64,000 nucleotides of DNA from Tamarix chinensis (lineage: Eukaryota > Streptophyta > Magnoliopsida > Caryophyllales > Tamaricaceae): the NCBI GenBank assembly GCA_030549775.1, contig CM060172.1, positions 56,161,942 to 56,225,941 of the forward strand. Reading direction: 5' to 3'. The position numbers were made by a program, and so were the translations under genes. The notes under the pieces are model-generated. The model saw only the letters and a list, made by a program, of their open reading frames with translations. It did no database searches and had not been told where the DNA came from. Of this stretch, positions 10,431 to 23,285 are shown in pieces; position 1 is the stretch's first letter; the number at the start of each line of letters is the position of its first letter.

Positions 10431-13400
10431 TATAATGCCCTGAAATTTCATAACCTTTTACTTTTAGGTGTTTAACCTTTTATTCAAAAGATCACTCTTA
10501 AACATTGGCCTAATTATTTTACGATTAACCTTTGAACCATAACCTAAGTAATTTATTATTTTTCTTTTTCTGAAACCTATCCAACATTGTTTATTTTTCT
10601 CAATTTAATTTTCCCTAATTGGTACCCTAACATATCCAAATTAAACCTAAACTAAATAAAATAATGCTAACCTACCCCTATCAATTTACACCTCATGTTA
10701 CTCCTACCACTACCTTACCTCATGTAACCCTACCAAACACACTCCCCATGCCTCCCTCCTTCTCTCAAGCAACTTACTCATGCCCCTTTTTGGTTGAATC
10801 CACTTCTCATGCACAAACATGACCATCACCTTACCTCTTTATTGAGCCATACACCATCATTAACCGTCTACATATACATATATGCATACACACCACTTCA
10901 TCCACCTCTTCCATTTCCTTCTAAATATCCTTCCACCCTTGCTCCCTTTCTCGACCCTATTTGGTTTCCCAAAACCCTAAAAACTATCCTTATCCATTAT
11001 AGAAAGCTAACACAAGCCCTTGATTCTTCTTTTCCTTCTACCTACCTCTTGTTACTACTTTTCCTTCTTTTTTTTCATATGGTTTTCCCCATGAGACTAC
11101 CTCCATCCCAACTCCATCATCACCCATCAACCTCCTCCAAACCCTGATTTCCCCTTCTCCCTTCGTGACCCTGATTGCTTTTTCTCCCTCACCACTAATC
11201 ACCACTCATAATGTACCATATACCATCACCCATCATCGTACCCTTGCTGGCTTCATCTATGTCCACTATCCACAACTATCACCATTTTTTATGCCACTCA
11301 CCACCATATTCAACTGCCACCGAAGCACATTGCTACCATCATCCATTTTCTTCCCCACTGCCTGAAAGCCATATCCTTCCTTCTCCTCCCCTGCATCCAT
11401 TTCATCCATTGCACTCCCTAAGATAATGGAAAAAACTATAATTACTTCCCAATCTACTTTGGAAAAACCCTTCACAATAACCCCAAGGTCACCATCCACC
11501 TCTATTGCATCCACAACCTCTTGCACTTCCCTCTACCATAGCCACAATCCCTATTCCACCTTCCCTCGCAGCCACCAGCTCACCAGCTAGCACCTATTCC
11601 CCCTTTACCACCGACCCAACACCACCCTTGCCTCTAGATTCTCTTCCATTGCCTCCTGATGTGCTAATTCCTCCTTCCAAACCCACACAACCATCAACTC
11701 CACAACCTTCCCTATCATCATCTCCTACCCCATCACCCTTCCTTTGCATCGACCAAAACCACCACCTTTTACTCCTCGGTCATGCCCATTTCCCTGCACT
11801 CAAGCTTGCCATTCAAACCTCCACCATATGAACCAATACCACCTAACCCCTTCTCCCTCTACTCTGAATTTTTATGTAGTCATCTCCTTACATCATCCTC
11901 AACCCCCATCCTTGATTTTTTTTCTTGCACTACTCCATTCACCCAAATGCACACCCCCTCTCTTCGTGGACTCAATTTATGCTGCCCATGAGACGTGAGG
12001 AAACAATTTCATAAAATTTTCCACCTATTTTAAATAATAAGGATATTTTGGTAATTTCTCCTTTAATAAATATTTTAATAAAAATTATTATTTTATTAGT
12101 TAAATATAAATACAGTTAATGTGGTATTTTTTAGATACAAAGTTTGATTAGTAAAGCATAATAATTTTAGTAGGATACAAGTAAATTGTGCTTTTGTTAG
12201 AAAACATGTAATTCTTATACTTTATTAAAATGTTAAAAATCGCATGATAACATATTAGGGTTTTGTGTATGAAATATGTTAAGCATGATTTGTTACCTTA
12301 TAAATTATATGATTATTTCTGTTAGCATAAAAATTGAAAAAATGAATAGGTTATCTTATGTAAAATATTACAGGTATGAAAATATGACTAAAATGACTTT
12401 AATGTCAAGTAAAGAGTATGGATGAAATGTACATGTAAAATGATTAGTTAGGCATACTTAGACAAGTATGTGGTATAATTATTATTGTTGTGTGCTTTAA
12501 TTTTATGTGTATTATGTTTATTATTTTGATAAGCATGTCTAATATGTATTAGTTATTGCCAAGCATGGGAATTTGTGAATTTGGATGAAAAAAAAGTGCA
12601 CACTCGGGTTTTATGTGTAGAATCACAAATAAGGATATAATGGTCATTTGGTGTATCTAATAATTTAATTATAGGATAATTAATTTAATTTTGGTATTTT
12701 AGTCTTTTCATGGCAAATTAATGAATAAAATGGAATTAGTAATTAAAAATGGATGATAAGTATTTATAACCTCATGGGCATTTTGGTCATTTTTGACCTA
12801 ATGCTCCCTAATGTGAATAATTGAGCTTAGAATAGCCTTATTATATTTTTTTAATGTTAACCTTGGTATTGACATTGTATATTGATTGTCTTGAACAAAT
12901 GGGAAATGATTAGAAATGGATAAGTATGGAAAATTGGATTTATATGATTAATATGCAATTTCATGGTCACTTTAATTAAAAGAATGATATTTAAAGTAAA
13001 AGACCTCGATATTAGGAATTGTGGCTCTTTAAGGGTTGCTTTCCTAAAGACATGATTTAGCCCACGGTTGATTGTAGATTTTTATCAGCGTCCTTTAGTG
13101 TCCCAACTAGGCCCTATATCTTTATATATTGAGCTCTATAGACTAATAGAGGGTATGCATAAGTATAGATTAGGTGATTGTATTGATAGAATATGGTGCT
13201 ACCTTTGTGTGTCAATGTGACTAGGTTATCTTAATGTCCTTGGGTTGATAGTCGGTAAGATATTGTGTTGCCTTGGGCACGGGTATGACTAAAGTACCTT
13301 AGTGTCTCCAGGTTGATATGATATTCCCTCAAGTAAAAAAAAATGGAAATGTTTATTATTAGATAATTAGATTGGTCGATAGTAGCCTTTGTACCTATAT

Positions 13401-14253
13401 GTGGTTTAGTAGTAGTTTTTGTACCTACTTGTGATTTGGTAATAGCCTTTGTGCCTATCTGTAATGTTATGGATTTCTATTGGTCTTACGATTGTGAGCC
13501 TACCTATGATGTTATGTAATTTATTGGCATTGAAAATGAGATATGAAATACTTTATTATTGCTATGGTTAATGGGTTGAAGTTTTTTCTAATCATACTTG
13601 AAAAAGCATCCCTTAGATGTTCAGTTAGTAAGCATCGATATGTTTTAGATAAATGAGCATGAGAAAAATTTGACCTTGGTGGTATTTAGGTATCTGACAA
13701 GATTATTATATTTCGATCATCACATGTGTATTTATTTTTTTAATCTTGTGTATTGCTGTGATGCCTTTTATATGTTTCGTGTAGATTTTCTATATTACTT
13801 TTTGTATAATAGGTTACTTAGTATTGATGTACCGAAGGGTTCCTTTTTATGGGATCCTTCCTATTCAATGGGCGGTAGTCTTTGTAGGTTATCTTGCAAG
13901 TATAACTGAAGGCTAGTAGTATGGTTTGAGAATAGGACTATCTAGTGTCTTTTATCGTGTCTTTGATTTTAGTATTTAGATAATTTGTCCTTCTATAACT
14001 TCTCTCATTTAAGTTTTGTATCCGTTGACAATGTTTACTTTCAAAATGATATCAAACTATTTTTCTCTCTATTATGCTCTCTTAATTGTGTTATTAATTT
14101 AAATGGAGTAATGATTGTAGCCTTAGTACTTGGTATGAGAATGGTAGAGGATTGTACCAAGTGTGGTGGTAATACCCTATATTTTTATTGTTTTAACTTC
14201 CGCAATTAATTCTTTAAACTATATCTTCAAGTCCTAAAAATGGGAGTGTTATA
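10431..14253 (+). mobile_element. Long solo LTR (family A copy 2) inserted in the PMD pseudogene
   Basis: The start TATAATGCCCTGAAATTT is a mutated TGTAACACCCC end, and the end TGGGAGTGTTATA is a mutated GGGGTGTTACA end. The flanking five bases are ATACA (10426-10430) and ATACC (14254-14258), a target duplication with one mismatch. On both sides the - strand PMD frame continues (VIWNPYGVVDPY before, CLPYLEKVE after), which confirms the insertion. The 3.8 kb holds a C/T-rich block (10690-11990) and no gag-pol. Frames over the C/T block are low-complexity. Confidence 0.8.
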
Positions 14254-16000
14254 ATACCTATATGGATCAACTACTCCATATGGATTCCAAATGACTTGTG
14301 ATAAAAGAGTTAAACTAAATATGAATATCACTATAATAAATATAGTAAGAGTATGATAATTTTAGTATACCTTTGACATAAGTATAAAATCAATCTTATC
14401 CCAAAAGTACTAAAGTGTCTTCAATTTATTGTTGAATTTATTTTCACAAAACCACCTCATATAATAGAGTTGGTTAGGATCATAATTAGACTGTTCTACT
14501 TTGAACCTAGGAAAGTATTAATATATGTAAGTCTATTATAATATTCATTTGTTAGAACTACAACTAATGAATCTAAATATGTACTATATATATGATAATT
14601 ATAAAATTACCTGTAATTAAGTCACACATCTAAAAATCTAAGTAGTGTTACCTCTAGATGTCATACTAAGATGTCTATTTAAAAAATCATGTGTGGTCGC
14701 ACCTTATGTATAACCTTCAAAACGGTTAAGATCCTAGAGAAAGAGGAGATAGTATCAACTGAATTATCTACAAATAATGATAGGATGATCAATCATAATA
14801 GGTACTCAATTGCTTTTGCCTTATTCCTTAACTAGGATGATTGACATACATCTTAAAGCCATTAAAATAGTAGTCTACCCTTTTGAGTCATTCCATTCAC
14901 TTGCCTCTTCTTTCATACCAAACAAGGCACCCAATACACCTATTATATGTCCACGTGCATCGGTTATCATCTCTAAATGTAATGGATCGCCATCAACTCA
15001 TATCTCTAGTATATGATGTATGTCAAAAAGGGTAGCTATCATCTCACCCATGGCATATTAAAGTTGTTGGTGTCTAGCTGTCATATCTCAATAAAGATGG
15101 ATATAAAGCGGCACATTGGCGTGCTCAAATGCGTAGAGTGGAAGGTGTAATAATCTAGTATCACCAATGAGAGAGACCATCTAATGATTAATGCTTCCAA
15201 GAAAAGTATTCAACACGTCATGTCTAGCGTGAATCTTCAAACAACCACAATCCTAAATAACAAAAGAAACTAACCTAATAAACACATGATAGTTTGCACA
15301 GGAAATAAGAAATAGAGTTATAAATGTGCTAAATTTACCTTCCAAACCATAAATCTAAAGTAGCATGACCACCGAATCTTAGGATCAAATCAGGGATCAT
15401 TAGAACTCTGAGACATGGCCCAAGCAAATACCATTCATTTTTCAATTATATACTCCCATTCATATTCATTAGCATCATCATCACCACCATAACCACCATC
15501 ATCATGACGTACATATGTTGAGGAGGATGACTGATCACTCATGTGGGTTAAGGAGGCTAGAAAATCCAATGATGATCAAGAGCCACCCATAGTGGTTGTT
15601 TGGGCTAAGGATGATAATACTCCCATGTGAGTCGGTGTCACTGATGTTAAGAAAGTCCATATATTTCGTAGCTATTGGAAAAGATCCATACTCTAAAATG
15701 TCTATATTAGCATAAATGATGGATGACCTGCATAGTCCTCAAATATTGAAATGGTAGGAGTCTGATGACTAGAGCTTAGTTGTTATGGAGCTTCTTCACA
15801 TTCTTGTTATTCTACAACTTCTTCCAATTATTGTTAGGTATCTTTTTTACCTCATCGTAGCTCTCTATCTAAAGTTTTTCAAAGGCTTATTAGGTGAGAC
15901 ATTGAAGCAGGTTCTTCTATGGTATTTCTATTATGCCATGAGAAAGCTATAACATGACGACCCTCTATCCTATCTAGTATTTTATCTTGCCTGCAACTCA
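14254..16000 (-). pseudogene. MULE 2 PMD gene, N-terminal and central part
   Basis: Reading the - strand from about 15560: an acidic segment (DDGGYGGDDDANEYEW), then SNDPDLILRFGGHATLDLW at about 15400, an intron-sized gap, then CGCLKIHARHDVLNTF at about 15250. Further on come MGEMIATLFDIHHIL and VDGDPLHLEMIT down to about 14850, then VIWNPYGVVDPY at the LTR junction. This order matches PMD proteins (DP-x-VL ... H-x-x-x-LW, L-x-x-H-x-x-L, GEMTITLEDV, V-x-GDPV, VIWEPY). In-frame stops and shifts are frequent. Confidence 0.6.
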
Positions 16001-16960
16001 TCTAAATTTCAATAGCAAAATTATGCCAATTAAGTACATGTATGGCAGGTAAATAGTCATGATAGAAACAAAAAGTAAACACAAAGGTTAGAGTAATGTA
16101 ATCATTATATATTATGGTATCAACTCATATTATGATAGCTAAATATACACATACACACATACAAATATACACAACTTTATTACTAAAAAAGTTATTGATC
16201 TATTACATTTTACACAAATTTTTACCACAAGGTTAAATTTATTTTATAAGTCTCCCAAAATGTTATAAGATTTAAGAAACATTATATAATCTTTTAAACA
16301 AATCCTCTATTTATATAGATTAAAATGACTAGAAGTTATTAATAGAGTAAGTTACATTAACACACTAATTTCTAACCAAGATTATAGAAAAGAAAATATC
16401 TCCTATTAGTATAAATACCAAGACTTAATAAACCTAATAAGTTATAAACCAGTCTCGTTCATAGAACAACACAACAAAATATATAGGCAAGGGGGTAGGA
16501 GCGACACCTATAATCATTTTATAAGTAAAGCAATGAAACCAATTGCCATTACATGGGATAGGGAAACAACACTAATTGCCGATCATTGGGGCAAGGAAAC
16601 GACACCCTTTTTCATTCCATTGGGGTAACTATGACACCTAGCACTAGAGTAGACCCACCAACTTTCCCTGCTGCCCACTACTGCACAACTTTAGCAAAAT
16701 AAAAATACCTTGACATCTGGGTTTTTTTATGCTTGTTTTTGGATCTAAAATCAAAAATAAAAAGAAATTTGGGAAAGGAATAAAATAAGAGAAGGGAAGG
16801 ATAAGAATAAGGGATGTGATAGAAATCTAAAAGGAGAGGCGGTGTTGGAGAATGAAGGAGTTGTGGTTTGGTCAGTTAGAGTAAGTAATGTGAGGAGAGG
16901 ACATATTTAGTACTTAGCTATTAAATATTTTCCACTAAATAATTATTCATTTTTCTTAGC
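16001..16960. other. 5' flank of the MULE 2 PMD gene and probable right end of MULE 2
   Basis: No coding signal was found. The end near 16680-16950 is purine-rich on + (pyrimidine-rich towards the gene), comparable in character but not clearly alignable with the terminal region of MULE 1 that follows. Confidence 0.35.
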
Positions 16961-17474
16961 ATGACTATTTGTAACCTTTACCAATATGACATGTTTAGAA
17001 GATCCTAACCCCTTCTTGCACACTTATTTTACTAAATACACACCCATATAACCCTCAAATTTATTATCCTTTCCAATTTTACCCTTCTCATTTCCTCAAC
17101 CCTTTTATCGCTCTATCATTTTTTCTATCTTTTCCTCTCTTATCCCTTATCTCAACTCCTTACACAATCACTCAATTTTTCCTCAATTCTTTCATCAATT
17201 CAATATCTTAGATTTTAATCAACATTCTAATACATTCTACATCTAAAGGTATGTAAGACTTCATCATTTTTTTCTTGTTAATTTTTATGATTTTTGAAGT
17301 AGCTGCAAATGCAATATTTGATTATTGAAAATTTCTAATTTAGTTGTTATTTGACTAAAATTAGTGTTTGTATACATATATCAAACTTAGATTAGTAAGT
17401 GTGTTGTAATTTTGAGTTAAAATATGAGCTTCAAACGATACCAATGGAGGTTGGGGGAAAAAGTAGCATTAGTG

Positions 17475-17665
17475 ACTAGTTTACCCAGTATTTATAACTA
17501 CCAACGAGTATTTCACCCATCAACCGTCTCCACAAATGAGTAAATCACTCGTCAAAACAATCTGCCCATCATAGATCTCAGCTAGTGGGTAGTTCACCCG
17601 TCAACCTCCTCTTAAACTAGGTAGTTCGCCCGTCACTCTTTTCCCAACACGGGTAGTTCACTCAT
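17475..17665. repeat. Subterminal motif array, left end of MULE 1
   Basis: About six copies of a near-palindromic motif, best form GGGTAGTTCACCCGTCA, recur every 25-40 bp. Its counterpart at 29530-29700 has forms such as GGGTAAATCGTTTGTCA. Subterminal repeats of this kind are transposase binding sites in several DNA transposons; that role is inferred here. Confidence 0.6.
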
Positions 17666-17679
17666 TGAAAATCCTGAAC

Positions 17680-17809
17680 CCCCAAACCCTCTAACCACTA
17701 ACCCTAAACCCTTAACCCAAAAGCCATAAACCCTAAACACTAAAACCATAAGCCTTGAATTTTTAAACATAGACCCCAAACCATAAACTCTAAACTATGA
17801 ACCCTAAAC
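17680..17809. repeat. Degenerate telomere-like AAACCCTAA repeats, left block
   Basis: Units such as ccctaaaccc and ccataaaccctaaac repeat irregularly up to the LTR insertion point. The block continues on the other side of the LTR at 24268-24350, so it was one array before the insertion. Confidence 0.65.
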
Positions 17810-18109
17810 CCTACTGTTATACCTTAAAATTTTAAAATCTATAATTTAATAAATGACCCTCATTTGGGATAATTTAGCTTTTAAATTTATTTAATTTGAT
17901 TATTTTGTGGATTTTTGAGTATATAAAAATGGATATGAATATTTAATAAATTAAAATAAATATTTTGTTATTTTATCATTCTCGTTTTATTTAAGTAATT
18001 TTTCAAACCAATATTTTACTAAAATAACCCTTTTTGAACTAATATATTAAATTATAATAAATTAAATTATTAAATTAATTTATCTATAAAAAATATTAAA
18101 CACCTTTAT

Positions 18110-19370
18110 TTTAAAAATTATTTTCTCCCTTTTTTATTTTCCTTTTCTTTCTCCTTTTTCTTCCTTTTCTTTTCCTCCTTTTTCCTTTTCTTCTTTTCCT
18201 CATCTTCGGGCGGCCAAACCTGCGACCCTCCTTCTCCCTCGCATTGGGCCACCGATCCACTCCCTTTCTTCCTCCCCCTCCCTTTCACGCCCAGCCCACC
18301 GCACCGTCTCCCTCCTTCTTTTTTCTTTCCTTTCTTCCCCCCATCTGTTGGGCCAACCCAACCCTTCTTTTCTTTCCCCTCCTCCCTAATGTGCACGAGC
18401 CAACCCATCCTTTTTTTCTCCCTCACCTGATCGGCCTATCCCTCTCGTTCTTTTCTCTTCTTCTTCTTCTTCTTCCCTTCTCCTTCTCCTTTTACCATTG
18501 CACGCCATGGCTAGCCTACAACTCTGCCTCCCCCTACAGCCCTGCTTTCTCTCCCTCGTCCCTTTCCTTCCATTTTCATACCAAACATAGCCCTGCAACC
18601 CTCCCTGCATGCCCTCCTTTTTCCCTCCTTTTCTTCTTCTCCTTGTCACCGCAAGACATGCGCTTGCTGCCCCTACACCCTCCACCTAGCCCAACCACGC
18701 CTACCTCATCTCCCTCTCCTTTTATTCTTCTCTTCTGCTTATTTTCTACCCTGCTCAAGCCCTCCTTCTACCTCTACCGATCTCCCTTCTTCTACTCTTC
18801 TCTCCCTCCCTTGTTTTTGCTTTACTGCCTCCAACCTCCGTTGCTGCTGCCCAACCAACCACCACATCCACCTCCTGACACCCCCTGCTACCTCCCTACA
18901 CCACCAAGACATCCCTACTCACCCCTGCAGCACCCTTCCCTTCCTTCCTTTTCTTTCCTTTCCTTATTGGCCTCCACCCTGCACTACCACTGTTTGCCGC
19001 CCTCCTTCCTCTTCTACCGCCTCCACAACCACCAATCTACTCCCTAATACCTCCTCTACCACCCCACATCCTCCATTTGGCCGAAACCCCCCCCCCCTCG
19101 TGCACCCCCTCCTTTCTCTTGTTCTTCTCCCCGCATCCTCTACCCCATTTCCCAACCCTACAACTGCCACCTCTACTACCCTAAGCCACCAAGCATCGAC
19201 CCCCGACCACCATCTACACACCTACTCCCTCCTTGCACCCAGACACCACCCTAACTCCCCTCCACAAGCCCTCCACCTCACCCCTAAAACCCTAACACGA
19301 GCCACCCCTTCCCTTTTCCCCATTTCCCCTCTTCAACCCCTTCCTCCTTAATATCTTGTGTGCAACTTAT
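18110..19370. other. Polypyrimidine tract of LTR copy 3
   Basis: The + strand is almost wholly C and T for about 1.2 kb. Equivalent blocks lie at the same relative position in copies 1, 2 and 5, so this is a conserved trait of the LTR family and not a gene. Confidence 0.75.
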
Positions 19371-20039
19371 GCTGCTCATGCAGCATGAGCCTACTGCCTC
19401 TCATTAGAAAATTTGGCTAATAATTTTGAGGTATAGCAATGGTTAATATTAGTATATATTTAATTAAGCTTTTGATAAAATTATTCTTTTGATTTTTCTA
19501 CTTATAATATGATAAATGTTGATATTATTTTTAGATATTGATTTTGCCAATCAAAGCTCAAACCTTTAACTAGGGTACCGGTAAGGTTTGATTATTGCTG
19601 AAAATAAGGTAACCATAATACCCTACTAAAATGTGTGGATATACTTATGCTAGCACATTAGGGTTTTTTAAATGTTTAAATGCATGATGCATGTTGTTAA
19701 GTATAATATATTTAGTAGCATATATTGGTTGATGAAAAGAAAAGCATGTTAATTTATGTGACGTGTAGAAATAATGCTTAAGGGAAGGAGCCTTGTTATT
19801 AATGATAATGTGAAATGCATATGTATGATGTGGTATGCTAATGTGTCCATTTTTTGCATAGATAATGTTAATATAAGCCCTAGGAGCATTTTAGTAATTT
19901 TTCTTATACGAAGGTGTAGCCTAAATAAGTGTGTGTGGTAGGTGCGAAGGAGTATTAATGATAAATGAGAATAGTTGGTGGTGTTGGATGATGTATATGG
20001 ACCATGCATATTAATATTTATGTGGTGAGGTTATTTTAG

Positions 20040-20960
20040 TAAAATTTGTATAATAAGGGTAAAATGGTAGTTTATAAGAGTAAAGGGGGTAAAATGGTAA
20101 ATGGATAAGTAAGGAGGGCATTTTAGTAATTTTGCATGGAAAAGGGGATAACTTGGTAATTTTGTGAGTAAAAGGGATAAAATGGTGATTTAATAAAGAA
20201 GAAGAAGGTCATTATAGTAATTTGGTATAAAGGAAGGGTATTATAAAGGAGAAGAGTATTTCAGTAGCTTGGCATAAAGGAAGGGTACTTTGGTAATTTT
20301 GTAAAAGTAAAGGGGTAAAATGAAGAAGGATATTTTAGTAATTTGGTATAAAGGAAGGGTATTTTGGTAATTTGGCATAAGGGGAGGGTACTTTGGTAAT
20401 TTTATGAGTAAAATGGGCAAAGTGGTAATTTGATTTTTAAAAATGGTATTTTGGTAATTTAACCAACCAAAAGGACAATTAGGTAATTTTAATAAGTAAG
20501 AAGGGAAAATTGGTAATTTAACCTATCCAAAGGGTAAATTGGTAATTTTAATAAGTAAGAAGGGCAATTTAGTAATTTGACCAACAAAAATGGCAACTTG
20601 GTAAATTTAATGAGTATGAAGGTAATTTGGTAATTTAACTAACCAAATGGGCAATGTGGTAAATGTAACAAGTATGATGGGTGATTTGGTAATTTAATAA
20701 GCCTAAGGGGCAATTTGGTAATTTAAACAAGTATAAGGGGTAGTATAGTAATTTAACCAACTAGTACGAGGGGTAAAGTTGGTGATTTAATAAGTATGGA
20801 GGATAATTTGGTAATCTAACAAATGTAAGGGGTGTATTGGTAATTATGCAAACATGAAGGGTAATATGGTAATTCGGTAAATAAAATGGGTGACTTGGTA
20901 ATTTTACAAACAAGGGGTATTTTAGTAATTTTATAAGGATGATGGGGGGTAAATTGGTAA
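20040..20960. repeat. GGTAATTT-type degenerate tandem array
   Basis: Roughly 35-40 short units with the core 'ggtaattt' alternate with 'aagggnaa' spacers at a period of about 20-30 bp. The single-copy form of the motif (ggatattttggtaattt) is present in LTR copy 2 near 12040, so the array looks like local amplification of a normal LTR motif. Confidence 0.75.
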
Positions 20961-21499
20961 CTTGCATGTAACATGTCAATGGATTAAATGAGTCTCCTTA
21001 ATAAGATATAAGTAGTATTGAATAATAAGATAAGAGTATTTGATAAGTCGGCAGGTATCACAAGGACATGGCATAACTTAGGGTTAGATGAATAATTAAG
21101 GGTGTGATATGGTGTTTATATCATAATCATGCAAGAGGTAATTGGTTGGTAAGTATACATGGAAATGTGTGTTAGATCTGTTCGAAGTACGTGTTAGGGT
21201 TTTATGTATGCCATGATCCTTGATATAGTTTGATTCTATGGCTAGTATATCTTTGTGTCTCTGGATTCATTACATTTTCCCTTCCCTTGAATTAATTAAA
21301 TGGACTTGTTGAATAAGACATGAATAAAGTACTAATTATGTAAAGTGAAAGATTATTAAGCCAGACCCAGACCGATCCACCGACATAATAGTAGCCAGGT
21401 GCAAGATGCCCTAGGGATCGATCCACCGGTAAATAATAGTGGTCAGGTGCGTTCTGTCCAGAATTATTTCTGACCCACCGGCTATAATAGTGGGGATGC

Positions 21500-23285
21500 T
21501 GATGAGTTCATATTTTGACACATTTTATGCCCTTATAATCTTAGTTTTTGGTAGTTTATTTAGCTAATATAGGGTAATAATTATTGTTTTATGCTTAAGT
21601 GGTAAAAATTGCATAAATTTTATTATTTGAGCTAAAATGATATAAATTAAGTAAATTTGGAATAAAATATTATTTATTAATAATTATTGAATTTTATTTT
21701 GCAGGTATTATTATTTTTAAATAAAAGAAAAAAAAAGAAATCGACGTTTGGACCAACGGCCCAAACGCCACAAAAACGAAACCAAACGAGCCACAGACCT
21801 CGACGCACGAAAACAGATGAAGAAGAGTAAGCCGTCAGGGCTGACGTGGCGTGGCAAGAACAAGAAGGAAAAGGCTCGGGCTAACAGAGGAAGCAGAGTG
21901 TGGTTGAGGAGTGCGGTAGAAGACAGAGCCTTTCGAGGCTCTATGGAACGACACCAGAGGGAGGCGGCAGAGCCGCATGCCAAAAAGAAAAGAGCCTTTA
22001 TAGACTCGGGAGAAAGGCGAAGCGCAGAGAGGAGGCTCGGCCGAACAAGCAGGCCTGACGCAGCAGCACGGACTTCGAGGCGCACATGTCGAAGACTCAG
22101 GTCACGCAAACGTCCACCCACATCAGCCGTCAGCCGGAAAAAGGAAAAAAGAGAAAGAATTTTTGGCACGGAAATTAAAGCGTCGAGAGAAGAGAAAATT
22201 AGAGGAAGAATCTAATACCGGTAGAATTTATTTCAGATAAAATTAATTTTTATCTGAATAAATTCTTAATCTTTTATCTAAAATTAATTCCGGTTATTTC
22301 TTTCTCTTATTTTTAATTTATATTTTAGATATATATTTCTGTGTAATTAATTCTTTAATTATGAGAGGCTGATTATTTATTGTTAGGGAATAATTTGAAA
22401 CCCTGGATTAGGATTTAAATTATAATTTTATTTTCTTTGTTTCGTGAGATTGTTTCTTGACTCTATATTAATTGCTATCGTTTATATATATAATTCTGTC
22501 AAGTATAGTTTATTTGGTGCATGCCTTGTTCTGGTTCCTCATAAGTGACAGTATGTAGGATTATATGCCTGCGAGGTGGCCATCTAAATATACTAGAATT
22601 TATGTGTATAAATTGCAGCTAGGTTAGATAACAATTCACCTAATTGTTTTGTGATTCTAACCGAAGTGGTAAAACGTTTCGATACGTGTGGGTCAATGAT
22701 AGGAAATACAGCTAGACATACATTTTGTACTAGTCTGGGTACTTAGATTGACAGCCTTCCACTTACACTTAATGCATTAAATCTAGTTAAATATAGGAGC
22801 TGCTTGTTGCTGCTATACTGCTAGTATTTAATAGGGTTAATATAGACACGTGGTCGTATTAATTAATTAAGGGAAGTAATATAAGGTGTATGGACCTGCG
22901 TTTGGTGTGCAACTTGGTCGATCTCATTCTCACGATTAAAGGATGACTTAGAAATAAATATTATATTTCGACCTAATCTAGTGGTGGATTTTTATTTCCC
23001 TAACATATTTCTCATATCTGCGGTTTCTCATTATTTTTATTATTAGTTTATTTGTTTTATTTATTCCTTTTATTATTTTATTATTTTGATAAACCCCCAT
23101 TAGTATTTTTCTTATTTATTTATTCTGTGTTATTTAGGATTTTTTATTTTTAGTTTTAGTTTTATTTTTAAGCTAGTTAGATAGAGGTGAGCCCTTTCAA
23201 TCCCCGACTAGAACGATACCCTATTTACCAGTGCTACAATTGACAACAAGAGGGTTTAAATTGCGTGCCGGCTACGGTTGCACCA
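21500..23285 (+). mobile_element. LTR of a second family (B copy 1) nested in LTR copy 3
   Basis: It begins TGATGAGTTC and ends GGTTGCACCA, with flanks GATGC (21495-21499) and AATGC (23286-23290). LTR copy 1 gives the empty site: its reverse complement runs from the ATAATAGT box straight to 'ctcaataaa' with no insert. A homologous 1.7 kb segment lies at about 53708-55435. The start and the 'gggtttaaattgcg' near the end look like Tat-type Ty3/gypsy LTRs; this is recognition by eye. No internal region was found, so it is probably a solo LTR. The two 150-codon frames at 21717-22215 have no known domain and are not conserved in the second copy. Confidence 0.75.

Larger units (their letters stand above)
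3700..16960. mobile_element. MULE 2: decayed Mutator-like element with convergent transposase and PMD genes
   Basis: The element is inferred from two recognisable pseudogenes facing each other. On + there is a FAR1-like domain (3740-4059) and an OTU-like domain (8700-9340). On - there is a plant mobile domain gene (about 16000 down to 9980). Convergent paired genes are the arrangement of maize MuDR, and PMD capture by Mutator-like elements is known. Two long LTRs are inserted (4060-8627 and 10431-14253), and the transposase catalytic core is missing between the flanks of the first. The outer limits are approximate: I could not align terminal inverted repeats or a 9 bp target duplication. Confidence 0.6.

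Noticed and set aside
10794..11998. Several Pro/Thr/Ser frames up to 117 codons
   Set aside because: They lie in the C-rich block of LTR copy 2 between matched insertion flanks; composition artefact.
17680..17809. Possible chromosome end or true telomere
   Set aside because: The repeats are short and degenerate and are embedded in a MULE with further sequence on both sides.
18244..19047. 267-codon open frame on +
   Set aside because: It lies in the polypyrimidine tract of an LTR; the protein is a Pro/Ser/Leu/Phe low-complexity run with no domain, and frames are open on several phases at once.
20040..20960. CRISPR-like regular repeats
   Set aside because: Units are degenerate, short and AT-rich with no constant repeat or unique spacers, and the DNA is plant nuclear.
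21717..22215. Overlapping 150- and 155-codon frames on opposite strands
   Set aside because: They lie inside the family B LTR; the second copy at 53.7-55.4 kb does not keep either frame, so selection for a protein is unlikely.
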